This document shows, one piece after another, positions 16,070-24,957 of a DNA stretch of 37,932 bases; the stretch's first letter is position 1, and every line of letters begins with the position of its first letter. The notes under the pieces are model-generated. The model was not told where the DNA came from. It was given only the letters and a program-made list of their open reading frames with translations, and made no database searches. This stretch comes from an uncultured Clostridia bacterium (lineage in GTDB: Bacteria > Bacillota > Clostridia > Oscillospirales > Acutalibacteraceae), in assembly GCA_944376655.1 (NCBI GenBank), contig CALWDJ010000021.1, positions 1 to 37,932 on the forward strand, in the 5' to 3' direction. Both the position numbers and the translations under genes were made by a program.

Positions 16070-18243
16070 GAATAACGCTTGCGAAAACCGCCGGCTTCTG
16101 CTTCGGGGTTGACAGAGCGGTCAAAACCGTTGAAGACCTGCTTGACAAAAGCGAGAGGGTATGCACGCTCGGGCCTATAATCCACAATCAGCAGCTTGTG
16201 GAGGAACTTGGCAGGAGGGGAGCGAGAATAGTCGGTTCACCAGATGAGGTAAAGATGGGTGAGACGCTGGTTATCCGCTCGCACGGAGTTGAGCCGGAGG
16301 TTATGGAAAACGCGGAAAGACTCGGTATAAAAACGGTGGACGCCACCTGCCCGTTTGTCGCGAAAATACATAAAATTGTCGCCGGAAAAAGCCGTGAAGG
16401 CTACACTGTTTTAATAGCCGGAGACGCTTCCCATCAGGAGGTAAAGGGTATCGTAGGGCACTGCCTGGGCAGCGTATTCGTCTTTTCTGGTGAAGAGGAG
16501 CTTTCGCTATTGCTTGAAAAAGAGGGAAATTTTGCCGGAAAACGCATAATTTTGGCGGCGCAGACCACTTTTAACGAGGAAATTTTTGCAAAGTGCAAAA
16601 ATATTTTAAAAAAAGTATGTACAAACGCCGAAATTTTTGATACAATATGTAATGCAACTTCTATGCGCCAGCAGGAAGCCCGGGAGCTGTCGCGCGTTAA
16701 TGACGCGATGATAGTCATAGGCGGAAGGCACAGCTCGAACACGGCAAAGCTGTTTGACGTGTGCAGGGAAAAATGCGGCAGGACGTATCTGATAGAAACG
16801 GCGGCGGAATTATCCGGTCTCGATTTGTCGGACTGCGGTTCGGTGGGAGTTGTTGCAGGCGCGTCAACGCCCGCAGGTATAATAAAGGAGGTTATTAAAA
16901 CCATGTCGGAAAATTTACAACCGGTAGAGGAACAGATGGAGGTAAAAGAATCTGTTCAGAAGAGCTTTGAGGAAATGACGGACGAGGAAGCATTTGAGGC
17001 TTCACTCAGCGGACTGACAGGCGACCAGAAGGTAGTAGGCACTGTTATCACTGTAAATCCCACGGAGATAACCGTGGACATCGGCAGGGGTGTCACAGGC
17101 TATGTTACCGCTGAAGAATTTTCTTCTGACCCTGATGTGAAGCTTACCGATGAGGTAAAGCCGGGTGATGAGCTCAATCTCATCATAATGAAAATCAATG
17201 ACCAGGAAGGAACCGCAATGCTTTCAAAGCGTCGTTACGATGCTATCGCCGGTTGGGACAATATAGTCGCTGCCAAGGATTCTGGCGAGATTGTTACCGG
17301 TTTCGTCAAGGACATTATCAAGGGCGGCGTCGTTGCTTACTCAAACAATGTAAGGGTATTCATTCCCGCTTCGCAGGCAACCGCTTCAAGGGGCGAGCCG
17401 CTTGAGGATCTCAAGGGAAAGGAAGTTTCCTTCCGCATAATTGAAATCGGCAGAGGTCACAGGGCGGTAGGCTCTATCCGCAGCGTGCTCAAAGAGCAGC
17501 GCAAGGCTGCGGAGGACAAAATCTGGGAAAACATTGCTGTCGGCGACCGTTTTACAGGTACTGTCAAGTCGCTCACCAGCTACGGCGCGTTTGTCGATAT
17601 CGGCGGAGTAGACGGTATGATACATATTTCCGAGCTTTCGTGGCAGAGAATAAAGAATCCGTCAGAGGTAGTTCTTGTAGGCGATACCGTTGAGGTTTAC
17701 GTAAAGGCGCTCGATACCGAGAAGAGGAAGATTTCTCTCGGCTACAAGAAGCCGGAGGATAACCCGTGGGTTATTTTCGAGAACAATTACAAGGTCGGCG
17801 ATACCGTAAAGGTTACAATCGTAAGTATGACCACATACGGCGCTTTTGCCCGTATAATTCCGGGTATTGACGGTCTTATCCACATTTCGCAGATCGCCAA
17901 TAAGCACGTTGCCAAGCCGCAGGACGAGCTTACGGTAGGTGAAGAGGTCGAGGCGAAGATAATCGCCGTCGATTCCGAGAAAAAGCGCGTAAGCCTTTCT
18001 ATCCGCGCTCTGCTTGAGCCTGAAGCTCCGGCTGAGGAAGCCGAAATTACCGCTCCCGACGAGGTAGTGTTTGAGGCGTCCGAAGAGACTGCCGCAGCCG
18101 CTGCCGAGGCACCGGCCGAAGAGGCACAGACTGAAACGGTTCCGGTAGAAGAAGCACCGGTTGAGGAAGCAAAAGCCGAGACCGCTCCGGTGGAAGAAGC
18201 TCCGGAAGCCGCCGCTGAGAAGACAGAGGAAACAGCGGAATAA
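16066..18243 (+). CDS. ispH-rpsA: IspH-ribosomal protein S1 fusion
   Basis: This 725-aa fusion starts at GTG inside the cmk stop. Residues 1-280 are HMBPP reductase, the last step of the MEP isoprenoid pathway, with the three Fe-S cysteines in GFCFGV, DATCPFV and DTICNAT. Residues 280-630 carry four S1 RNA-binding domains; clear examples are YGAFVDIGGVDGMIHISEL and YGAFARIIPGIDGLIHISQI (quoted within limits). The last about 95 residues are an acidic Ala/Glu/Pro-rich tail with repeated EEAP units. Such fusions are known in Clostridia. A perfect internal AAAGGAGG at 16884-16891, 11 nt before an in-frame ATG (16903, residue 280), would let the S1 part be made alone. Confidence 0.95.
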   Translation: MRITLAKTAGFCFGVDRAVKTVEDLLDKSERVCTLGPIIHNQQLVEELGRRGARIVGSPDEVKMGETLVIRSHGVEPEVMENAERLGIKTVDATCPFVAKIHKIVAGKSREGYTVLIAGDASHQEVKGIVGHCLGSVFVFSGEEELSLLLEKEGNFAGKRIILAAQTTFNEEIFAKCKNILKKVCTNAEIFDTICNATSMRQQEARELSRVNDAMIVIGGRHSSNTAKLFDVCREKCGRTYLIETAAELSGLDLSDCGSVGVVAGASTPAGIIKEVIKTMSENLQPVEEQMEVKESVQKSFEEMTDEEAFEASLSGLTGDQKVVGTVITVNPTEITVDIGRGVTGYVTAEEFSSDPDVKLTDEVKPGDELNLIIMKINDQEGTAMLSKRRYDAIAGWDNIVAAKDSGEIVTGFVKDIIKGGVVAYSNNVRVFIPASQATASRGEPLEDLKGKEVSFRIIEIGRGHRAVGSIRSVLKEQRKAAEDKIWENIAVGDRFTGTVKSLTSYGAFVDIGGVDGMIHISELSWQRIKNPSEVVLVGDTVEVYVKALDTEKRKISLGYKKPEDNPWVIFENNYKVGDTVKVTIVSMTTYGAFARIIPGIDGLIHISQIANKHVAKPQDELTVGEEVEAKIIAVDSEKKRVSLSIRALLEPEAPAEEAEITAPDEVVFEASEETAAAAAEAPAEEAQTETVPVEEAPVEEAKAETAPVEEAPEAAAEKTEETAE
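16884..16905 (+). promoter_or_regulatory. Internal ribosome binding site before the S1 part
   Basis: AAAGGAGG (16884-16891) followed after 11 nt by ATG 16903-16905, in frame with the fusion and exactly at the IspH/S1 junction. Translation from here would give a 446-aa S1-like protein starting MSENLQPVEEQ. The spacing is slightly long but workable. Confidence 0.6.
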
Positions 18244-18255
18244 TTTTTAAAAATC

Positions 18256-18297
18256 AAACCGCCGCAGTTACGCAAAACGTAACTGCGGCGGTTTCTT
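18256..18297 (+). terminator. Terminator of the ispH-rpsA operon
   Basis: A perfect 17-bp stem (18256-18272 with 18278-18294), 5-nt loop, ending in GTTTCTT. The T-run is short, but the stem is very stable. It may also stop transcription from the opposite strand. Confidence 0.85.
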
Positions 18298-18317
18298 ATG
18301 CACAAAAAAGGTGAAAA

Positions 18318-18443
18318 TCAGTAATTTTTATCGTCATCTTTCTTGTTCTGGTCGTTGTTTTTATTCTTGTTCTGATCGTTGTTCTTGTTTTTGTTCTGGT
18401 TCTGATTTTTGTTGTCATACTTGTTCTGATTGTTCTTATCCAT
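18318..18443 (-). CDS. Asn/Lys/Gln/Asp-rich 41-aa small protein
   Basis: The ATG at 18441-18443 is preceded by GGGGTGA five nt upstream. The ORF encodes 41 residues made almost only of Asn, Lys, Gln and Asp in short repeats (NKNNDQNK occurs twice), ending DDDKNY. There are no hydrophobic residues apart from the start Met and two Tyr. The protein would be disordered and very hydrophilic. The good ribosome binding site, clean frame and repeat pattern favour a real gene; the low complexity weakens that. I do not recognise a family with certainty. It lies just downstream of tatD on the same strand. Confidence 0.5.
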   Translation of the reverse strand: MDKNNQNKYDNKNQNQNKNKNNDQNKNKNNDQNKKDDDKNY

Positions 18444-18446
18444 GAA

Positions 18447-18492
18447 AATCACCCCGCTTTCAGATGTTATTATCTGTAAAAGCGGGGTGATT
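18447..18492 (-). terminator. Hairpin after tatD that also covers the small ORF's ribosome binding site
   Basis: A 14-bp perfect stem (18447-18460 with 18479-18492) extended by CAGAT/ATCTG pairs, beginning 4 nt after the tatD stop. On the minus strand it is followed only by ATTTTC, so termination is probably partial. The GGGGTGA at 18449-18455 used by the 41-aa ORF lies in the 3-prime arm. Confidence 0.7.
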
Positions 18493-18495
18493 ATA

Positions 18496-19281
18496 CTAAA
18501 TTCCGAATAATTTTTCAGTATTTTCCTTTGCCGCTTTGAAAATTGTTTCCGGCGAGGTGTTTTTTATTTCGGCGATTTTTGCCGCCGTAAAATAAATCAT
18601 TGCCGAATGATTGAGCTTTGAGCGGTAGGGAACAGGGGTCATATAAGGCGCGTCGGTTTCAAGCAACAGACGGTTAAGCGGCAGCATTTCGACCACTTCG
18701 GGCAGCTTGCGCGCGTTTTTAAAAGTGAGCGCTCCGCCTATTCCTAAATACATACCGAGCTTAAGAATTTCCGCTGCCATTTCTGCGCTGCCCGAAAAGC
18801 TGTGCAGCACGCCTTTCGGACGGTGCTTTTTTAAAAGCTCAAGCGTGTCGGCATGGGCGTCGCGGTCGTGGACTATAACAGGCATTGAAAGACTGTTCGC
18901 AAGCTCAAGCTGTTCTTCAAAAAGCCGTTTCTGCTCTTCCTTGTTATCGCTTACCCAGTAATAGTCAAGCCCGATTTCGCCTATCGCCACACATTTTTTA
19001 TGCCCTGCCAGCGCCTTTATTTCCTCCGGTGTTCCGCCGCCGATATTTTCGGGGTGTATTCCTGCCGCCGCGTATATATAAGGATACTTTTCAGCAAGAA
19101 CCAGCGCCTTTTTTGAGGATTCGGTATCACAGCCGCAGTTTATAACGCCGCAAACGCCGTGCTTTGGCAGCCCGTCTAAAAGCTCGTCCCTTATCCCGTC
19201 GAATTTCCGGTCGTCATAATGAGCGTGGCTGTCAAAAATCAGTTGTTCACAGAGCGGACATTCATAAAGAAAATCAATCAT
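18496..19281 (-). CDS. tatD: TatD-family metal-dependent DNase
   Basis: This 261-aa TIM-barrel hydrolase has FDSHAHYDD (metal His pair, residues 16-24), GEIGLDYYW, PVIVHDRDAH, LHSFSGS and LLETDAPYMTP, all TatD/YcfH signatures. The ATG overlaps the metG stop (ATGA), and tatD next to metG is a common arrangement. The N terminus has 14 extra residues, including CPLC, before the FDSHAHYDD start usual for the family. Start choice therefore rests on the overlap. Family members are 3-prime exonucleases and D-aminoacyl-tRNA deacylase-like enzymes; the exact substrate is open. Confidence 0.9.
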   Translation of the reverse strand: MIDFLYECPLCEQLIFDSHAHYDDRKFDGIRDELLDGLPKHGVCGVINCGCDTESSKKALVLAEKYPYIYAAAGIHPENIGGGTPEEIKALAGHKKCVAIGEIGLDYYWVSDNKEEQKRLFEEQLELANSLSMPVIVHDRDAHADTLELLKKHRPKGVLHSFSGSAEMAAEILKLGMYLGIGGALTFKNARKLPEVVEMLPLNRLLLETDAPYMTPVPYRSKLNHSAMIYFTAAKIAEIKNTSPETIFKAAKENTEKLFGI

Positions 19282-21200
19282 CTTATTTTGCTGCCTGCCG
19301 GAACATTGTCTATAAACAGCACCTTTACGTCATCATCGGCGCAGTCCGCGGCAAGTATCATACCGTTCGACTCAACGCCGCACAGCGTGGCGGGTTTAAG
19401 GTTTGACACAAGGACCACTGTATGACCGATGAGTTCCTCCGGTTTGTAGTATTTCGCAATGCCCGAGGCTACGGTGCGCTCCTTGCCGCTGCCGTCGTCA
19501 AGGGTAAGCTTAAGGAGCTTTTTGGCTTTCGGCACAGGCTCACATTTAAGGATTTTCGCGGCTTTAAGCTCTACCTTGGCGAAATCCTCTATACCTATCT
19601 GCGCGGCGGTAACCGTGTTTTCAGCCTGTTCTTTTTCTTTTTCGGCCTTCTGCTCTGCGGCTATTTCCGCAAGTACCTTTTCAGCATCAATCCTTGCGAA
19701 AAGCGGAGTCGCCGCACCGACCGAGTATTCCTTTATTTCTCCGAAGCTGAGAACGGCATTATCACAGCAAAGCTGTGATTTTATCGCCTCGGCGCTTTCG
19801 GGCATAATGGGGGCAAGCAGGTTTGCGAGGAGACGTATACATTCAAGCAGATTGTAAAGCACGGTCTCAAGCTCTGCTTTTTTGCTTTCGTCTTTGGCAA
19901 GCACCCACGGAGCGGTCTCGTCAATATACTTGTTGCAGCGCTTGGCAAGATTCATCACCGTGTCGCACGCCTCGGCGTTATGGTAAATATCCATAAGGCT
20001 GTAATATTTCTGAACGGTCTCATCAGCGCAGGCTATAAGCTCGCTGTCAAATTCGCTTGCCGTGCCGCCTGCCTTTACATTTCCGCCGAAGTATTTGCCT
20101 GCCATCGCCACCGAGCGGTTTACAAGGTTGCCTAAAGTATTGGCAAGGTCGGCGTTATACTTTGTGATAAAGCTTTCATAGGTTATGGTGCCGTCCTGCG
20201 TAAAGGGCATTTCGGAAAGCAGGTAGTATCTTACCGCGTCGGTTCCGAAGCGCTTTGCCATATCGTCGGCGTAAATCACGTTGCCGCGGGATTTTGACAT
20301 CTTGTCCTCTCCCACAAGCAGCCACGGGTGACCGAGCACCTGCTTCGGCAGAGGAAGACCGAGCGCCATAAGGATAATCGGCCAGTATATTGTATGGAAA
20401 CGGACAATGTCCTTGCCTATAACGTGAAGGTCGGCAGGCCACAGTTTTTCAAATTGCTCTCCGCTGCCCTCCGGGTCGTAGCCTATTCCGGTAATATAGT
20501 TTGAGAGCGCGTCGAGCCAGACGTATACAACGTGCTTTTCATCAAACGGTACCGGAATACCCCATTTGAAAGAAGTTCGGGAAACGCACAGGTCTGAAAG
20601 TCCCGGCTTTAAAAAGTTGTTTATCATTTCGTTTTTTCTTGACTCGGGCTTTATGAAATCCGGGTTCTGCTCATAGTACTCAAGCAGCTTATCCTGATAT
20701 TTTGAGAGCTTGAGAAAATAGGCTTCCTCCTTGGCGTCTACAACCTCACGGCCGCAGTCGGGGCATTTTCCGTCCACAAGCTGCGAGGCGGTAAAGAAGG
20801 ACTCGCAGGGAACGCAGTATTTGCCCTCATAGTGTCCCTTATAGATATCACCCTGATCATACAGCTTTTTAAATATCTTCTGAATTACTTTTTCGTGATA
20901 ATCATCGGTGGTGCGGATAAACTTATCGTAGCTTGTGTTGAGACTGTCCCACACTCCGCGTATTTCAGATGAAACTTTATCAACATATTCCTTGGGAGAA
21001 ACACCCGCCGCGTTGGCGTATTCCTCTATCTTCTGTCCGTGCTCGTCGGAACCGGTCATCAGAAATACGTCAAAGCCCATCATACGCTTGTAGCGCGCTA
21101 TCATATCCGCGAGAACGATATCATAAGCGTTTCCGATATGTGGCTTGCCTGAAGTATAGGCGATAGCCGTGGTGATATAAAACTTTTTCTTTTCTGACAT
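19278..21200 (-). CDS. metG: Methionyl-tRNA synthetase
   Basis: This 640-aa enzyme shows the HIGH-type signature (GKPHIGNAY), a four-Cys zinc knuckle (CVPC with CPDC near 127-147), the KMSKSRGN loop (near 298) and a C-terminal OB-fold tRNA-binding domain (IEDFAKVELKAAKIL onwards, about 540-640) that dimerises the enzyme. Length is normal for the Firmicute form with this extra domain. GGAGG lies 8 nt before the ATG. It is the third gene of the rlmB operon. Confidence 0.96.
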   Translation of the reverse strand: MSEKKKFYITTAIAYTSGKPHIGNAYDIVLADMIARYKRMMGFDVFLMTGSDEHGQKIEEYANAAGVSPKEYVDKVSSEIRGVWDSLNTSYDKFIRTTDDYHEKVIQKIFKKLYDQGDIYKGHYEGKYCVPCESFFTASQLVDGKCPDCGREVVDAKEEAYFLKLSKYQDKLLEYYEQNPDFIKPESRKNEMINNFLKPGLSDLCVSRTSFKWGIPVPFDEKHVVYVWLDALSNYITGIGYDPEGSGEQFEKLWPADLHVIGKDIVRFHTIYWPIILMALGLPLPKQVLGHPWLLVGEDKMSKSRGNVIYADDMAKRFGTDAVRYYLLSEMPFTQDGTITYESFITKYNADLANTLGNLVNRSVAMAGKYFGGNVKAGGTASEFDSELIACADETVQKYYSLMDIYHNAEACDTVMNLAKRCNKYIDETAPWVLAKDESKKAELETVLYNLLECIRLLANLLAPIMPESAEAIKSQLCCDNAVLSFGEIKEYSVGAATPLFARIDAEKVLAEIAAEQKAEKEKEQAENTVTAAQIGIEDFAKVELKAAKILKCEPVPKAKKLLKLTLDDGSGKERTVASGIAKYYKPEELIGHTVVLVSNLKPATLCGVESNGMILAADCADDDVKVLFIDNVPAGSKIR

Positions 21201-21216
21201 ATATATTCCTCCCGTA

Positions 21217-24060
21217 TTACGGTTTTTGAGTTAAATATAGAATATATGAAACAACGGTGCTGATAAGGCAGTATAAAAGCACAAAGGCGCCCGATAAAAG
21301 CGAGCCGGAGCTGTTGAAGGACATATAGGCGAAAAGTATCGCGCCTATAACCGAAGTAAGTGTGTAAAGCACCGTAAGGAGTATGTTTGATTTTTTTATC
21401 CTGCTCGCGCTGCTTATTATAGATGCGAGCCCCACGGGGCTTCCCTTGTAGGCGGCGGGTGCCTGACAGCGGGGAGTGTAGGTGACCGCGTTTTTATACA
21501 TATGGCAGCCGGCGGCGCTCATTACCTTTACCGAATCCTCGTAAAGACCCATATAATCGCATATCATTTCCTCGGTCATATTCGGGTCCGAGCTGTTTAT
21601 AAGCATTGTTACTCCGAGAGCGGAAACCCGCCTTAATTCGCGTGATATATCAGGTCTTACGGTGTAGTGTACGGTAAGCAGAGCGTACGCTTTATCCTCC
21701 GCCGCTACATAAACGGGGAAAAAGCCCTGGCGGAGTATCTTGCGGTCTACCTCAACGCTCGGACATTCTATTCCGTGCGCCTCCATAAGCGTCCTGTTGC
21801 CGATAAAGAGCAGTCGGTCGTCTACCCAGCCCGATATGCCCATACGGTCCTCGTACTTCACCGTGTCCGAATCCGGCAGAACCACGTTTTTATCGGTTCC
21901 GGCTATCTTCTTGAATATGGGGGCGAGAGGGCTGTTAAGCGCATCGGTAAGCGAGGCGGCGCGGATTATGGTATCGTCTATGCTGTTGTCGGACAAAAGC
22001 TGCATATTGTGAAGCGTTACCGTGCCGGACGGGAAAATATCCTCCGAGCTGAAAACAACGGCGTTGGCATACTCGATATGCTCCGCCCCGACCTTTCCGG
22101 CTATCATTGCGCCGCAGCGGCTGAGCCTTTTGGCGGCTGAGGCAAACGGCAGCGAGTCAATGAAAAACAGAACCGGCATTGCGGCAAAGCACTGCACTGC
22201 GGCGGCGGCGTAAAAGCCGTAAACCGCTCCGTCAAAATACGACGCTCCGGCAAATCCTACGGCAAGTGAAAGCACAAGTGAAACGAGGGTTACCGCCGGC
22301 AGCTTGCCTGCTAAAACCACCCTGAAGGTGGAATATTTCATAAATCCGTCTATATGCGCGGTCCTCTGCGGGGCGGCGGCAAGCACGTCGCCCTCAATCG
22401 AGTTCTTCGCCATGGCGAAGGTCACGGCGCGGTCGTCTATCAGCTTTACGGCGCGCTTAGGGGTGTTGCCCGCTATCTGACGGAAGCTCAGAAGCCTGCC
22501 CGACGCCGCGAGAAAGGCGCATACAGAGCGGAACGAGAGTATAATTCCGCAAAGCAGCAGCATATCCATCGCAGGCTCGCTCGCATATGCGGCGGCCACC
22601 GCGTAGGCGAGCACCGAAAGCGACGCCGTTACGGCGCATATTTCAGGAGACGAGCGCCTGCTTATTATGCGGGCGACGCTGCCGAACATATCGGCGTTTA
22701 TAACTATTATTATTGCCAGAACCGCCGTACATATTATATCAGCCGTGCGGGTGTGGGCAAGTATCGTCTCTGAAAGAAAGGGCAGCTTTGAGCAGGCGAG
22801 CACAAGAGTAAAAAGAACCGAGAAAAACGCGCGCAGGAAATGGCTGCGTTTTTTTACCGAGAGCATTCTTAAAAAATGCTTCGCGTCCTTTTCGGAGCGG
22901 AACTCCTCTTTCGGCTCGTATTCGTCAAACTCGGTCTGCTCGAGCTTCAGCTCGCTTTCGTGGGCTTCGGTCCCGTCGTCTGTAAGCTCTGCAAGCTCTC
23001 CCGTAAGGTCAAGCGGCCTTGTCTGTGAGCTTACGCTGATTCTTGATGTGCTGTCGCTGTCCGCCACAGGTGTGAACTTTATTGTGGCGGTGTGGGACAT
23101 ATCCGGCGTTTCGGGCTTTTCGGGCTGACTGTCGCTTGTGTCGATATCGGATATCACGTGAAAAACGTTTTTGTTTGACGTGGCGTTGCCCGAAACCGAC
23201 GAAATTATGTCCTCATATACCTCCGGCTCTCTTTTCGGGGCGGCTTTTTCCTCTTTTACAGGCTTACTGACAGGCTTGGCGGCTTTATCTGCCGGTTTCT
23301 GCGGTTCGGCTTTCGCAGGATTATCCGAAAAGCCGTATTTCCCGAGGTCATCAAAGGATATGTCATACTTTTGCGAGAGCTTGTCAAGCGTTTTGAGGCT
23401 TTCGCTTTTAAGTATCTCCGCCACGCTTTCGAGCTTGTATGTAGGGGCGGCGTGCATCGCGGAGTCGTCGCCCTCGCCGTCAAGAATAAAGGGGCGGCAC
23501 TTTTCAAGCAGGGTTTTTTTGCTCTTGACAGCGTCACTTTCACCGTTACCGTGCCGTGTTTCCTCGGCGGCGTGCGCCGCCGGCGCTGTCTTTTCGGGCG
23601 CGGGCGTGTCCTTGCCGTTCTCACTGCCGGCACTGCGCTCCGCCTGCCGGAACGCCAGATTTGCTTCAGACTGCGCCGAGTTATGCGTATCGGAAGAAGA
23701 TGAAGCGGGAGCGGAAAAGACGGCGGCAGATGCATACTGAGCACCGTCAGGCTCCGGCTTTTCCGCATTTGCCTTATTGGTGCCGGGCGCTGTCTGCTGC
23801 GGCGCATTGTCCGTTTTCGGTTCTTCGGAAGCGCTTTTGTCCTCCGACATTTCATTCATTTTCTTTATAAGCGATTCGAGCGCTCCGGTAGCGGTGTCGC
23901 GCTCCTGCTTGAACCTGCTTTGAAGCTCGGATATTTCCTCAGGCGTCACGGTGCCGTTTCCGTGCGGCTGTCCGTCCTCCGCAAAGGCGCCGAAGCCGCT
24001 GCTTTCATCGTCCGAAAAGATGAAAAAATCATCGTTTTTCTTTTTTGAAAAAAAACTCAT
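21217..24060 (-). CDS. Degenerate P-type-ATPase-like membrane protein with long disordered N terminus
   Basis: This 947-aa protein has residues 1-400 acidic, low-complexity and probably cytoplasmic. Eight membrane segments follow in a P1B-like 4+2+2 order (about 408-428, 440-458, 473-493, 497-518, 587-608, 611-633, 893-914, 919-943). Between the second and third groups lie relics of P-type domains. There is a shortened actuator region with GDVL (557-560) and IDG (570-572) but no TGES. VVFSSEDIFPSGTVT (668-682) stands where VVFDKTGTLT is expected. FIGNR (752-756) sits in a nucleotide-domain-like segment, and LINSSDPN (820-827) stands in place of MLTGDN. The CPC motif is also missing. It should not be able to form the phospho-enzyme. 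It overlaps rlmB by 4 nt. Function is unknown. Confidence 0.75.
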   Translation of the reverse strand: MSFFSKKKNDDFFIFSDDESSGFGAFAEDGQPHGNGTVTPEEISELQSRFKQERDTATGALESLIKKMNEMSEDKSASEEPKTDNAPQQTAPGTNKANAEKPEPDGAQYASAAVFSAPASSSSDTHNSAQSEANLAFRQAERSAGSENGKDTPAPEKTAPAAHAAEETRHGNGESDAVKSKKTLLEKCRPFILDGEGDDSAMHAAPTYKLESVAEILKSESLKTLDKLSQKYDISFDDLGKYGFSDNPAKAEPQKPADKAAKPVSKPVKEEKAAPKREPEVYEDIISSVSGNATSNKNVFHVISDIDTSDSQPEKPETPDMSHTATIKFTPVADSDSTSRISVSSQTRPLDLTGELAELTDDGTEAHESELKLEQTEFDEYEPKEEFRSEKDAKHFLRMLSVKKRSHFLRAFFSVLFTLVLACSKLPFLSETILAHTRTADIICTAVLAIIIVINADMFGSVARIISRRSSPEICAVTASLSVLAYAVAAAYASEPAMDMLLLCGIILSFRSVCAFLAASGRLLSFRQIAGNTPKRAVKLIDDRAVTFAMAKNSIEGDVLAAAPQRTAHIDGFMKYSTFRVVLAGKLPAVTLVSLVLSLAVGFAGASYFDGAVYGFYAAAAVQCFAAMPVLFFIDSLPFASAAKRLSRCGAMIAGKVGAEHIEYANAVVFSSEDIFPSGTVTLHNMQLLSDNSIDDTIIRAASLTDALNSPLAPIFKKIAGTDKNVVLPDSDTVKYEDRMGISGWVDDRLLFIGNRTLMEAHGIECPSVEVDRKILRQGFFPVYVAAEDKAYALLTVHYTVRPDISRELRRVSALGVTMLINSSDPNMTEEMICDYMGLYEDSVKVMSAAGCHMYKNAVTYTPRCQAPAAYKGSPVGLASIISSASRIKKSNILLTVLYTLTSVIGAILFAYMSFNSSGSLLSGAFVLLYCLISTVVSYILYLTQKP

Positions 24061-24812
24061 TGCGGCCTCCTTTTCCTGACTGCCTCGTACATCAGCACGC
24101 CGGCTGCAACCGACGCGTTGAGCGAATTTATTTTCCCGAACATCGGCAGGCTAATTATTTTATCGCACTTTTTGGCGGTAAGGGCGCCTATTCCGCTGCC
24201 CTCGTTGCCTATGACTATCGCGCAGGGAATATCAAAATCGGTTTTTGTGTAATCCTCTCCGTCCATATCGGCGCCGAAAACCCATATTCCGCGGCTTTTA
24301 AGCTCGTCTATGGTATTCGCGATGTTTGTGACTCTCGCGACCGGCATATATTCAAGCGCGCCGCTCGCCGCTTTCGCCACGGTGGCGTTAAGCGAGGCGC
24401 TTCTGCGCTTCGGTATGATAATCCCGTGCACTCCGCAGGCCTCGGCGGTCCTGACGATAGCGCCGAGATTGTGCGGGTCTTCTATTTCATCGCATATTAT
24501 GATAAACGGCTTTTCGTTTCGTTCCTCCGCCGAGGCGAGAATATCCCCGACCGTGGCGTATTCCTGTGCCGCGAACATAACGGCGACACCCTGATGGTTC
24601 GCGCCGCCGCAGTAATAATCGAGCTTCTGGGGACTTACTTCCTTTATCAGAATCCCCTTGGCGCGGCATTTGGCAATTATCGCCGTAACCGAGCCGCCCG
24701 AAACCCCGTGCGCCACCAGCAGGCGGTCTATCTCTCTGCCTGAGCGTACCGCTTCAAGCACCGGATTCCTGCCGCATATTATATTGCCGCTTCTTTCTTC
24801 GTTATTCTGCAT
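24057..24812 (-). CDS. rlmB: 23S rRNA 2-prime-O-methyltransferase, TrmH/RlmB family
   Basis: This 251-aa SPOUT methyltransferase has an N-terminal substrate-binding domain starting GNIICGRNPVLEAVRSG, and the C-terminal knot motifs: EDPHNLGAIVRTAEACG, GNEGSGIG, and LPMFGKINSLNASVAAGV (the last two near 205-240). It would use S-adenosylmethionine to methylate a guanosine in 23S rRNA (G2251 in E. coli numbering). It is first in the operon, with a promoter at 24851-24859 and AAAAAAGGA about 10 nt before the ATG. Confidence 0.92.
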   Translation of the reverse strand: MQNNEERSGNIICGRNPVLEAVRSGREIDRLLVAHGVSGGSVTAIIAKCRAKGILIKEVSPQKLDYYCGGANHQGVAVMFAAQEYATVGDILASAEERNEKPFIIICDEIEDPHNLGAIVRTAEACGVHGIIIPKRRSASLNATVAKAASGALEYMPVARVTNIANTIDELKSRGIWVFGADMDGEDYTKTDFDIPCAIVIGNEGSGIGALTAKKCDKIISLPMFGKINSLNASVAAGVLMYEAVRKRRPQ

Positions 24813-24850
24813 ATTTTAAAATTCCTTTTTTACATAAAAATACATAATAG

Positions 24851-24859
24851 ATTATACCA
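24851..24859 (-). promoter_or_regulatory. Extended -10 promoter of the rlmB operon
   Basis: On the minus strand, TGGTATAAT at 24851-24859 is an extended -10 element (TGnTATAAT). The -35 position holds only TTTTAA. It lies about 40 nt before the rlmB ATG. Confidence 0.65.
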
Positions 24860-24957
24860 TATTTCTCTATCAATTAAAATAGGCAATTTAATAAATAAAC
24901 AGGAAATATCTGAAAATAATATATTTAAAATAAGACAGAAGACACGGAGGGCATAAT

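Noticed and set aside
14143-18243. Frameshift or assembly error joining IspH to S1
   Set aside because: The fusion is a recognised arrangement in Clostridia and the frame is continuous with intact domains on both sides.
18318-18443. Asn/Lys/Gln-coding repeats as a CRISPR or tandem DNA repeat
   Set aside because: The units are short and irregular at DNA level, with no spacers. They are explained by low-complexity coding.
21667-23870. Several open frames opposite and across the P-type-like gene
   Set aside because: They mirror a GC-rich, Ala/Glu/Pro-rich coding frame, lack ribosome binding sites and show no protein-like motifs.
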